From: Candidatus Methanosuratincola petrocarbonis (ex Vanwonterghem et al. 2016)
Lineage (GTDB): Archaea; Thermoproteota; Methanomethylicia; Methanomethylicales; Methanomethylicaceae
Direction: 5' to 3'
Length of the DNA stretch: 11,663 bases
NCBI GenBank assembly: GCA_001717015.1
Contig: MAGV01000010.1
Location: forward strand, 1 to 11,663
Shown one piece after another: positions 1-5,102 of the stretch (position 1 is its first letter; each line of letters begins with the position of its first letter). The notes beneath the pieces were generated by a model. That model saw only the letters and a list, made by a program, of their open reading frames with translations, did not search any database and had not been told where the DNA came from. The translations under genes and the position numbers were made by a program.

Positions 1-568
1 GACCCACCCTCAACCCGCTCATGACCTCAGGGAGCGCGCTGGGGAAGACTATCCTTGATGTGATCGTACTGCTGTCAGCTCCGAATGTCTTAGCCATGTC
101 CACGAGGACCGGGGATGTGCGCTTCACCCCCGCGATTGTGTTGAGGAGTATCGGGAAGAAGGCGCCTACCCAGATCAGGAAGATGTACCGCCCCAAGCCG
201 CTGAGGAGTATTATGGAGAGGGGGATCCAGGCGATCGGGGGTATGAACCGAATGGGCTCTATTATCGGCGTGGAAAAACTGTTCACGGAAGGCTTCAGCC
301 CCATGAAGACCCCCAGCGGGATTGCTGTGACCCCCGCGAAGCCAAAGCCCAGTAGCACCCTGTAGATGCTCATGAGCGAGTGCGAGTACAGGGTGTACCC
401 GTCGATGTCCCCTGTCATGGAGAGCCTTACGAATGCCTGAAGCACTTCATAGGGCCCAGGAAGGAATGGCGAATTCATGGACCAAGCGGCCAGTTGCCAG
501 ATGAGAAAGAATGCGGCTAGGGAGAGACCCCCTAGCAGCATGCCCTTTACCCGATCGAGGCGCTCCAT
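1..568 (-). CDS. ABC transporter permease, SsuC/TauC type (partial, 3' end off window)
   Basis: This is the inner-membrane channel subunit of an SsuABC/TauABC-like importer. The frame stays open from an ATG at 568 to the left edge (189 codons), so the C-terminus is missing. The N-terminus has a hydrophobic helix (about residues 11-27), then a periplasm-facing segment with FLPGPYEV, typical of this family. Several more hydrophobic stretches follow. Near the edge is the EAA loop that contacts the ATPase: MAKTFGADSSTITSRIVFP followed by SALPEVMSGLRVG, with the conserved Gly and the I-x-x-P spacing. The start at 568 is chosen because GTGAT (573-577) lies just upstream as a Shine-Dalgarno match; an in-frame GTG at 577 is the alternative. 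It begins 15 bases after the stop of the binding-protein gene, so the two are co-transcribed. The ATPase gene is presumably beyond the edge. The substrate is unknown. Confidence 0.9.
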   Translation of the reverse strand, partial: MERLDRVKGMLLGGLSLAAFFLIWQLAAWSMNSPFLPGPYEVLQAFVRLSMTGDIDGYTLYSHSLMSIYRVLLGFGFAGVTAIPLGVFMGLKPSVNSFSTPIIEPIRFIPPIAWIPLSIILLSGLGRYIFLIWVGAFFPILLNTIAGVKRTSPVLVDMAKTFGADSSTITSRIVFPSALPEVMSGLRVG

Positions 569-583
569 CCGAATCACAACTGA

Positions 584-1552
584 TTAGATGAAGCGCGTAT
601 CTATAAATGCGTTTATGAAGGCGTCGACCTGATCGTGCGAAACAGTCGTCACGACGCCCAGGTCGATCATGGAGTGCAGGAATGTCTTCATGCTCGCAGG
701 GTCAGGGGTCGAAGTGTAGACTATGTGGGAAAGCGCTAGCTCGATGATATCTGATGAATGTCCCGTGACATTCATAGCGATCTGCTTGGCTGATTCTGGG
801 TTGTTGAGGATGTACTGGTTTGCCATCTTGTGCACTTGGGCGAACTTCTGAACTATGTCTTGGTGCGCTTCGAGGTACTTGTCAGAGACGACCAGCACGC
901 AACACTGGTGGTTGGGCATCAGGTCGTGGGAAGTCAGGAGAACATGTGCGCCGGACTGTACAACCGCGATGGAAGGTGCGGGCTCCCAGCCGATGAAGCC
1001 ATCAATCGTCCCCTTGCTGAATTCGAGGGGAAGCGTGGAGATTGACATCGGGCTCTTCGTGAGGGTGATGTTCGTCTCCTTGAGAAACATGCTGAGCATT
1101 ATGTCCTGTATCGTGCCGGTGCCAGGGGTCCCGATTGTTTTACCGTTGAGATCTTGAGGCGTGTCTATGCCAGCTTCAGTGACTATGGCAGATCCCTCGA
1201 GGTTGACTGAAGCGATGACTACAGGCAGGTGTGATTTCGGGTCAGAGAGGGCTTTTGCCCTTGCAGATATTGCTGGGGGTGCTCCGACGTAGGCGAAGTC
1301 CAGCTCGCCGGCCAAAAAGTCCTGCATCAGGGAGGGACCGTTCACGTATTCCTTTAACTGTATCTTTATGCCGTACTGCTCGAAGTATCCTTGGTTGATT
1401 GCCACAAAGAGTGCAAGGTGATGGAGATCCCCTGTCAGGTGGCCGATCCTTATGGTTTCGACTTCACGCGGAAAGATCACGCCGGAGGCGTAGAGGGCGC
1501 CAACAATTACAATGAGGGCAACTACAGATACAATAAGGATTTTGTTCACCAT
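584..1552 (-). CDS. ABC transporter substrate-binding protein, SsuA/NMT1-like, membrane-anchored
   Basis: This 322-residue protein is the extracytoplasmic binding component of the importer whose permease follows. Residues about 4-22 form one hydrophobic segment without a lipobox Cys, so it is probably an uncleaved membrane anchor. The mature part shows the NMT1/SsuA pattern: IRIGHL at the start of the fold, ALFVAINQGYFEQYGI (helix and the GYF-E-GI signature), a GELDFAYVGAPPAI ligand-cleft segment, a DLNGKTIGTPGTGTIQD hinge loop and FIGWEPAP in the second lobe. Family members import sulfonates, taurine, nitrate, bicarbonate or pyrimidine precursors, and sequence alone does not decide between these. 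Unusual are the His-rich stretch GDLHHLAL near the cleft and the NHQCC motif in the second lobe, which may shape the ligand site. GGGAG at 1558-1562 is the Shine-Dalgarno site for the ATG at 1552. Confidence 0.9.
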   Translation of the reverse strand: MVNKILIVSVVALIVIVGALYASGVIFPREVETIRIGHLTGDLHHLALFVAINQGYFEQYGIKIQLKEYVNGPSLMQDFLAGELDFAYVGAPPAISARAKALSDPKSHLPVVIASVNLEGSAIVTEAGIDTPQDLNGKTIGTPGTGTIQDIMLSMFLKETNITLTKSPMSISTLPLEFSKGTIDGFIGWEPAPSIAVVQSGAHVLLTSHDLMPNHQCCVLVVSDKYLEAHQDIVQKFAQVHKMANQYILNNPESAKQIAMNVTGHSSDIIELALSHIVYTSTPDPASMKTFLHSMIDLGVVTTVSHDQVDAFINAFIDTRFI

Positions 1553-1561
1553 ATTTTGCTC

Positions 1562-1582
1562 CCAAAAAAAACCTCTTTTTGG
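1562..1582. repeat. A/T-tract palindrome between TATA box and importer gene
   Basis: Perfect 7-base arms CCAAAAA (1562-1568) and TTTTTGG (1576-1582) are separated by 7 bases. The element lies between the predicted TATA box and the Shine-Dalgarno site of the binding-protein gene, where a bound repressor would block initiation. It resembles the element at 2364-2385. A-tract sequences are simple, so chance occurrence is possible. Confidence 0.4.
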
Positions 1583-1585
1583 TCA

Positions 1586-1600
1586 GATATATGCTTTTTG
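1586..1600 (-). promoter_or_regulatory. TATA box/BRE of the importer operon
   Basis: On the minus strand a purine-rich AAAAAG (BRE-like) precedes CATATATC (1593-1586). A transcript start about 26 bases downstream would fall near 1564, leaving a roughly 12-base leader that just holds the GGGAG Shine-Dalgarno site. This gives the importer its own promoter, separate from the DUF4443-like gene upstream. It is a sequence prediction only. Confidence 0.5.
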
Positions 1601-1621
1601 TGTACAATTAGGTAATGAAGA

Positions 1622-2257
1622 TCATTGTATGCCCTTCAGATAGAGGAAGATCGCGAGCGCGCTCATTTCGGCTGAGGTAACGTCATGGGAGAACGCAGCA
1701 AGGACATAGTCACCGTCCTGGAGCCTGAACCTGCTCATCAGCTCATAATGCGTGGAAGGGCTAGTCTGCGAGAGGTCGTCGGTGATAGAAGGCACGACTA
1801 TCCGTCCTCCGGAGAAGTGGAAGACGATAGCCCCTTCTGCACCCCACCTGATCGCAACGTCCCTCAACTTCAGTACAGAGTGCGCTGACACGTCAAGGTT
1901 CACCTGGAGCGCGAACGAGGGGTACGTTACGCCCATCCCGCTGAGGTCGATCGAGCCGGAGGAGACCATACCTTTCTTGATCTGGCCGAGCACCTCACGG
2001 CCGACGGGGGTAAGGGCGCACCCTCCGATGCTGTCGATGCTTATGAGAGATTGCTGCTGCAGGCGCTTAATAATCGTCCTGACCGAACCCTCCCCAATCC
2101 CGAGAACCCTTGACAGCATCACTCGCCCTACCGATTTCGAGGATTCGATGATGAGCAATGCCTTTATTACATGAACGGGCGTGTATGCGGCAGCAGGCCC
2201 CCTCGGCTGTACTGCCTTGGATAATGACTGGACAAAAGTGCTGTAAGGGTCAGACAT
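1622..2257 (-). CDS. DUF4443-like archaeal protein with N-terminal winged helix (putative transcription regulator)
   Basis: This 211-residue soluble protein has two parts. Residues about 25-80 look like a winged helix-turn-helix: HVIKALLIIESSKSVGR, then VMLSRVLGIGEGSVRTIIKR as the recognition-helix region, then a wing and LTPVGREVLGQIKKG, the usual end of a MarR/ArsR-like fold. Residues about 100-211 form a mixed alpha/beta domain with FALQVNLD, RDVAIRWGAEGAIVFHF and HYELMSRFRLQDGDYVLAAFS, which fits an effector-binding role. The layout and motifs recall the archaeal DUF4443 family, assigned from memory. The gene lies upstream of the importer on the same strand with a 69-base gap containing a separate promoter, so it could control the importer, but that is inference. 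A perfect inverted repeat over its promoter suggests autoregulation. The transcript is probably leaderless, since no Shine-Dalgarno site is visible before ATG 2257. Confidence 0.75.
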   Translation of the reverse strand: MSDPYSTFVQSLSKAVQPRGPAAAYTPVHVIKALLIIESSKSVGRVMLSRVLGIGEGSVRTIIKRLQQQSLISIDSIGGCALTPVGREVLGQIKKGMVSSGSIDLSGMGVTYPSFALQVNLDVSAHSVLKLRDVAIRWGAEGAIVFHFSGGRIVVPSITDDLSQTSPSTHYELMSRFRLQDGDYVLAAFSHDVTSAEMSALAIFLYLKGIQ

Positions 2258-2269
2258 GATGAATAATAT

Positions 2270-2290
2270 CGGTATGATGCAATAATACCG
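2270..2290. promoter_or_regulatory. Operator-like inverted repeat over the DUF4443-gene promoter
   Basis: Perfect 6-base arms CGGTAT (2270-2275) and ATACCG (2285-2290) have a 9-base spacer. On the minus strand the spacer and right arm contain GGTATTATTG, a usable TATA box about 26-30 bases before the ATG at 2257, as expected for a leaderless transcript. A dimeric protein bound here would block TBP/TFB. The closest candidate is the winged-helix protein encoded immediately downstream. Confidence 0.5.
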
Positions 2291-2350
2291 TTTCGGTTTT
2301 CATTATGTTTGTCAGTCAAGCCAAGACCCGATTAGGCGAAGGAAAGCGCA

Positions 2351-2373
2351 CTTTTTCTGACGCCCAGAAAAAG
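2351..2373. repeat. Perfect 9-bp inverted repeat (hairpin-capable)
   Basis: The arms CTTTTTCTG (2351-2359) and CAGAAAAAG (2365-2373) are perfectly complementary with a 5-base loop. The repeat sits in the divergent intergenic region, about 95 bases upstream of the minus-strand start and 75 bases upstream of the plus-strand start, outside both predicted transcripts. A DNA-level protein site therefore seems more likely than an RNA element. Confidence 0.55.
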
Positions 2374-2385
2374 GCCCTTTTTTGG
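2364..2385. repeat. A/T-tract palindrome overlapping the hairpin arm
   Basis: A 15-base odd palindrome (2368-2382, AAAAAGG-c-CCTTTTT) is bounded by CC and GG, giving the outline CC-A-tract-centre-T-tract-GG. It overlaps the right arm of the 2351-2373 repeat and resembles the element at 1562-1582. It lies about 25 bases upstream of the predicted TATA box of the plus-strand DUF2124-like gene. Confidence 0.4.
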
Positions 2386-2408
2386 TCCCAAGCAAGACGT
2401 CTGCTCAA

Positions 2409-2417
2409 TTTTTATAG
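2409..2417 (+). promoter_or_regulatory. TATA box of the DUF2124-like/carbonic anhydrase operon
   Basis: TTTTTATAG on the plus strand places a transcript start near 2437-2440. The leader would then be about 10-13 bases and contain GGGATCGGG directly before the GTG start at 2450. Confidence 0.5.
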
Positions 2418-2449
2418 AGCGTCGAGCTTATTATTCTCAAGGGATCGGG

Positions 2450-2932
2450 GTGTTGTTTTTGAAGAGTAAGGTTGAAGCCAAAGGATTATCAGGCTTGAGC
2501 AAGTGCTTCCGTACCGCGGTTGAGAGCCTTGGGAAGGAGGGAGACGTACTGTTTGTCGGCTCACCTTTCACCTGCCTGCCGTTTGCAGAGTTCCTGTGTT
2601 ACGGCATAAGGGATTTCCCTCTGAAGCCATTCTTCATGCCATCATTGGAATCGAGCAAGATAAGGGAGCTTGTGAAGGACGAAGGTTACGGCTACCAGCT
2701 CGGCGGATTGAAGGCAGGCACTGATTATCGGATAGTAACTTTACTTGGCGGGCTTGCGATCCCGAAGTACGGGGTCCCGCCAAAGGCCCTTAAGGAGTCG
2801 ATCGACTGCCTGCCTGGCCGTAAGGACACGATTGCAGTGTGCTTCCAAGGGTCGCTCAGGAGCCCAGACTGGACAAGCACTTTCCAGTTCAAGTATTTAA
2901 TAGACACGGACCTAGCTGTGACTATGGAGTAG
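2450..2932 (+). CDS. DUF2124-like archaeal protein, function unknown
   Basis: This 160-residue soluble protein has no membrane segment. The core carries a beta strand and nucleotide-binding-like turn, GDVLFVGSPFTCLPFAEF (about residues 32-49). It is followed by a second alpha/beta unit with FFMPSLESSKIRELV and a third with YRIVTLLGGLAIPKYGV, giving a Rossmann-like alternation. This resembles the archaeal DUF2124 family, seen mostly in methanogens; the assignment is from memory and no reaction is known. The Cys at about residue 41 (PFTCLPF) and the GGLAIPK loop are candidate functional spots. The GTG start at 2450 is preceded by GGGATCGGG; a TTG one codon later is possible. The gene is followed after 6 bases by the carbonic anhydrase gene, so the two are probably co-transcribed. 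Confidence 0.7.
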   Translation: MLFLKSKVEAKGLSGLSKCFRTAVESLGKEGDVLFVGSPFTCLPFAEFLCYGIRDFPLKPFFMPSLESSKIRELVKDEGYGYQLGGLKAGTDYRIVTLLGGLAIPKYGVPPKALKESIDCLPGRKDTIAVCFQGSLRSPDWTSTFQFKYLIDTDLAVTME

Positions 2933-2938
2933 TTGGGA

Positions 2939-3451
2939 ATGATAAGAGAGCTGCAAGGCATTAGACCGCAGATCGACCCCAAGGCATTCGTCCATGAGGA
3001 TGCAGTGGTTATCGGCGATGTGATAATCGAAGAAGGGGCAAACGTGTGGCCCTGTGCAGTCCTGCGGGGGGACATCGAGCGCATAATAATCAAGAGCGGC
3101 GCGAGCATACAGGACGGCGCAATCCTCCACACCGACAAGGGTTACCCCACAAACGTGGGAAAGGGGACAGTGGTTGGGCACGGCTGCATCATCCATGGTT
3201 GCAGGATAGGAAACAACACGCTCGTAGGGATGGGGGCAATCATTTTGACCGGCGCAGAGATAGGCGACGACTGCGTGATAGGCGCTGGTGCGCTTATACC
3301 TGAAGGCAAGACGGTCCCCTCTGGAAGTGTAATGATGGGCCTACCCGCAAAGAGTGTCAGGAACATAGAGGAGAGGGACAAGGAGAGGATAAGGGAGACC
3401 GCTGGGGCATACCACGAACTGGTCAAGAGGTACAGAAGCGCGCCGCCATGA
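2939..3451 (+). CDS. Gamma-class carbonic anhydrase family protein (left-handed beta-helix)
   Basis: This 170-residue protein probably interconverts CO2 and bicarbonate as a trimer with metal sites at subunit interfaces. Hexapeptide repeats run through residues about 17-130 (for example VVIGDVIIEEGANVWPCAVL, then IGNNTLVGMGAIILTGAEIG), and a C-terminal helix follows. The three metal-binding His are present: H64 (QDGAILH), H81 and H86 (GHGCIIHG). The structural or catalytic R43, D45, Q58 and D59 are also present. It lacks the acidic-loop insertion of the Methanosarcina Cam enzyme and so is closer to the shorter CamH/YrdA/PaaY group, not all of which have proven carbonic anhydrase activity. ATG 2939 is preferred over TTG 2933 because GGAG at 2926-2929 sits 9 bases before it. 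It is co-transcribed with the DUF2124-like gene. Confidence 0.9.
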   Translation: MIRELQGIRPQIDPKAFVHEDAVVIGDVIIEEGANVWPCAVLRGDIERIIIKSGASIQDGAILHTDKGYPTNVGKGTVVGHGCIIHGCRIGNNTLVGMGAIILTGAEIGDDCVIGAGALIPEGKTVPSGSVMMGLPAKSVRNIEERDKERIRETAGAYHELVKRYRSAPP

Positions 3452-3465
3452 TGGATCTCTAAGCT

Positions 3466-3663
3466 CTATTTTTTACCCTTCCCCCTTTCTGCGAACAGGA
3501 TCAAAGCCAGCCCGATGCAGAAGACGACAATGCTAAGGATCTGCGGGAGGAGGGTCTGTTCCCCAACGCCGGATCTGGAAAGGTAGGCGTAGGTGAAGGC
3601 AGGGATAAAGGCCAGGATGAGACCCGCCAAATAGAAGATGTTCTTAATCTCCAAGGCGATCAA
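3466..3663 (-). CDS. Small two-helix membrane protein, unknown function
   Basis: This 65-residue protein has two hydrophobic segments, about residues 9-27 (IFYLAGLILAFIPAFTYAY) and 42-59 (ILSIVVFCIGLALILFA). A short polar loop joins them and a basic tail (ERGKGKK) ends the protein. By the positive-inside rule the tail should be cytoplasmic. The TTG start at 3663 overlaps the TGA of the upstream gene in a TTGA (3660-3663), which argues for translational coupling and makes this a real gene despite its size. I do not recognise a family. A role as membrane partner of the upstream soluble protein is only suggested by the coupling. Confidence 0.6.
   Translation of the reverse strand: MIALEIKNIFYLAGLILAFIPAFTYAYLSRSGVGEQTLLPQILSIVVFCIGLALILFAERGKGKK
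3469..3474 (+). terminator. Oligo-T tract after the carbonic anhydrase gene
   Basis: A T6 run lies 18 bases after the plus-strand stop. Archaeal RNA polymerase commonly terminates at such runs. It overlaps the final codons of the convergent minus-strand gene. Confidence 0.35.
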
Positions 3664-4100
3664 CCTTTTGGTGCGTACAACTTGAGGTTCGGGAAGGCGG
3701 ACAGCAGCGCTTTGACGAGGGAGATCGGGGGATCGTCCAAGCTCCCGAATCCGACGACTGCAACCTTGTCCGGGTAAATGTGGATGTACCGGTCAAGGTC
3801 GAACCTGAAAGTCGTCTCTTTCGGCCCGAACGTCACTTTGAATGGGACTTTTTTGGGAATCAGGATGCTGGCAGAATTCATCACGAACTCTTTCTGCGCA
3901 GATGGGACCTTCCTCACAGACTTCCTCACCCTGATACCTTTTGTCTCCTCTTTGGACAGTGATATCTTGACTACCCCTTTCGCTTCAGAGACGCATACTT
4001 CATCGCCCTCAAATCTTACCTCAAAGGGCTTTCCCTGGTCCAGGAATGCCTTGATCTCTCCGAGTTTTGGGGAGGCAGCATTCTCACTCAATGTGCTCAC
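3660..4100 (-). CDS. Unrecognised soluble protein, beta-rich
   Basis: This 146-residue protein has no signal peptide or membrane segment. After a short N-terminal helix (about residues 12-21) the pattern alternates short strands: KPFEVRFEGDEVCVSEAKGV, VVKISLS, then a basic KGIRVRKSVRKVPSAQK stretch, ILIPKKVPFKVTFGPKETTF, and DRYIHIYPDKVAVVGF. It ends with a helix, SLVKALLSAFPNL. The basic middle could contact nucleic acid or acidic lipids, but no known motif is evident and no function is proposed. GTG 4100 is the chosen start because a TATA-like CTTAAAAC at 4125-4132 predicts initiation within a few bases of it (leaderless). A TTG at 4091 preceded by GGTGAG is the alternative. It is translationally coupled to the small membrane protein and divergent from the por operon. 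Confidence 0.65.
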   Translation of the reverse strand: MSTLSENAASPKLGEIKAFLDQGKPFEVRFEGDEVCVSEAKGVVKISLSKEETKGIRVRKSVRKVPSAQKEFVMNSASILIPKKVPFKVTFGPKETTFRFDLDRYIHIYPDKVAVVGFGSLDDPPISLVKALLSAFPNLKLYAPKG

Positions 4101-4124
4101 CGACGTAGGTATCAGCGCTGCCCT

Positions 4125-4132
4125 GTTTTAAG
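4125..4132 (-). promoter_or_regulatory. TATA box of the unknown two-gene operon
   Basis: CTTAAAAC on the minus strand is centred about 26 bases before position 4102, next to the GTG at 4100. This fits a leaderless transcript running opposite to the por operon. Confidence 0.4.
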
Positions 4133-4189
4133 GGTATCCTTCACAAAACTCCCCATAAATAGGCAATTACAGATGTCAAAGAAAAGACC

Positions 4190-4216
4190 GTAACTGTTAA
4201 AAATAATGCTAGTTAC
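4190..4216. promoter_or_regulatory. por operon TATA box framed by an inverted repeat
   Basis: TTAAAAATA (4197-4205, plus strand) is a good archaeal TATA box. It predicts a start near 4226-4230 and a short leader with the GGAG Shine-Dalgarno site of porG at 4233-4236. Perfect 6-base arms GTAACT (4190-4195) and AGTTAC (4211-4216) flank it. Arm centres are 21 bp apart, close to two helical turns, so a dimer could grip both arms on one face and cover the TATA box. Repression is the simplest reading. Confidence 0.55.
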
Positions 4217-4245
4217 TGACTACCCATATTCAGGAGTGCTTGAGA

Positions 4246-4809
4246 ATGCTCGAGATCAGGTGGCACGGCAGGGGAGGGCAGGGCGCAGTCACAGCTGCAG
4301 AGATCCTGGCGACGAGCGTCATAAACGAAGGCAAATACGCGCAGGCATTTGCGGCATTCGGCCCAGAGAGGAGGGGGGCGCCCGTCCTGGCGTTCACAAG
4401 GATAAGCGATAGTGAGATCCTGACCAGGTGCCAGATATATGAACCTGACATAATAGTCGTACTCGACAAGAACCTCTGCACAATGGAAGGGGTGGGCGAC
4501 GGGCTTAAGGACGGCGGCACCGTTGTGCTAAATACCGACCAGAAAGCGGAAGACTACCTCCAGATCTTCGGCAATGCAGGGAAGATTGCCGTAGTCGACG
4601 CGACCGAGATCGCCCTAAGGGAGCTTGGCACGCCCATAACAAACACGGCGATCCTGGGGGCGCTGGTAAGGGCTTCTGGCGTAGTGAGGCTGGAAACCCT
4701 CGAGGAGGTAATGAAGCAGAGGTTCAAGCAATTTGCCGAAAAGAACGTCAATGCGGTGAAGAGGGCATTCGAAGGGACAGTACTCTTTGAGGCGGGTGCG
4801 AAGAAATGA
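4246..4809 (+). CDS. porG: Pyruvate:ferredoxin oxidoreductase, gamma subunit
   Basis: This 187-residue subunit belongs to the four-subunit 2-oxoacid:ferredoxin oxidoreductase, which interconverts pyruvate plus CoA with acetyl-CoA, CO2 and reduced ferredoxin in the cytoplasm. It is the catalytic-gamma/EKR-type domain: MLEIRWHGRGGQGAVTAAEI at the N-terminus and FGPERRGAPV (residues 38-47), both hallmarks of PorG and VorG proteins. ATG 4246 is chosen over TTG 4240 because GGAGTG (4233-4238) stands 7 bases before it. Its stop overlaps the porD start by 4 bases. The G-D-A-B order fits both pyruvate and 2-oxoisovalerate enzymes of archaea. Pyruvate is preferred from the overall motif match, but substrate preference cannot be settled from sequence reading. 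Confidence 0.92.
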   Translation: MLEIRWHGRGGQGAVTAAEILATSVINEGKYAQAFAAFGPERRGAPVLAFTRISDSEILTRCQIYEPDIIVVLDKNLCTMEGVGDGLKDGGTVVLNTDQKAEDYLQIFGNAGKIAVVDATEIALRELGTPITNTAILGALVRASGVVRLETLEEVMKQRFKQFAEKNVNAVKRAFEGTVLFEAGAKK

Positions 4810-5102
4810 AGTGCGTGAAAACCACACTCAAGGGATGGAGGGAGATCCCAGAGGGGGGCGCGATAACAGAGCCCGGTAGCTCGGTCAACTTCGACGTGAC
4901 GGCATGGAGGACTTCCAGCCCTGTGATTGACCAGAACAAGTGCACAAAGTGCGGGATGTGCTTCCTCTATTGCCCGGATTCTGCGATCGAGATCGACGAG
5001 GCAGGGAACTACCGCGTAAACCTGTCTTATTGCAAGGGCTGCGGGATCTGTGCGAAGGGGTGCGCGCCCAAGGCGATTATGATGGTGAAGGAGGGGCACT
5101 GA
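4806..5102 (+). CDS. porD: Pyruvate:ferredoxin oxidoreductase, delta subunit (2 x [4Fe-4S] ferredoxin)
   Basis: This 98-residue electron-transfer subunit passes electrons from the thiamine site to external ferredoxin. Two cluster-binding motifs are complete: C46-x2-C49-x2-C52-x3-C56-P and C76-x2-C79-x2-C82-x3-C86. The Pro after the last Cys of the first motif and A-P after the second are typical of PorD. The N-terminal 40 residues (including GWREIPEGGAI and TAWRT) are the usual extension that docks on the other subunits. The start ATG lies in an ATGA overlap with porG. Its TGA shares one base with the porA start (TGATG at 5100-5104), so coupling is tight throughout. Confidence 0.95.
   Translation: MKCVKTTLKGWREIPEGGAITEPGSSVNFDVTAWRTSSPVIDQNKCTKCGMCFLYCPDSAIEIDEAGNYRVNLSYCKGCGICAKGCAPKAIMMVKEGH

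Noticed and set aside
21..365. 114-codon plus-strand frame
   Set aside because: The opposite strand encodes a clear ABC permease with the EAA loop, so this is a shadow.
4940..5101. Upstream extension of porA giving a 442-residue protein
   Set aside because: The extension overlaps porD out of frame and has no similarity to PorA; the ATG at 5102 with the one-base overlap is the natural start.
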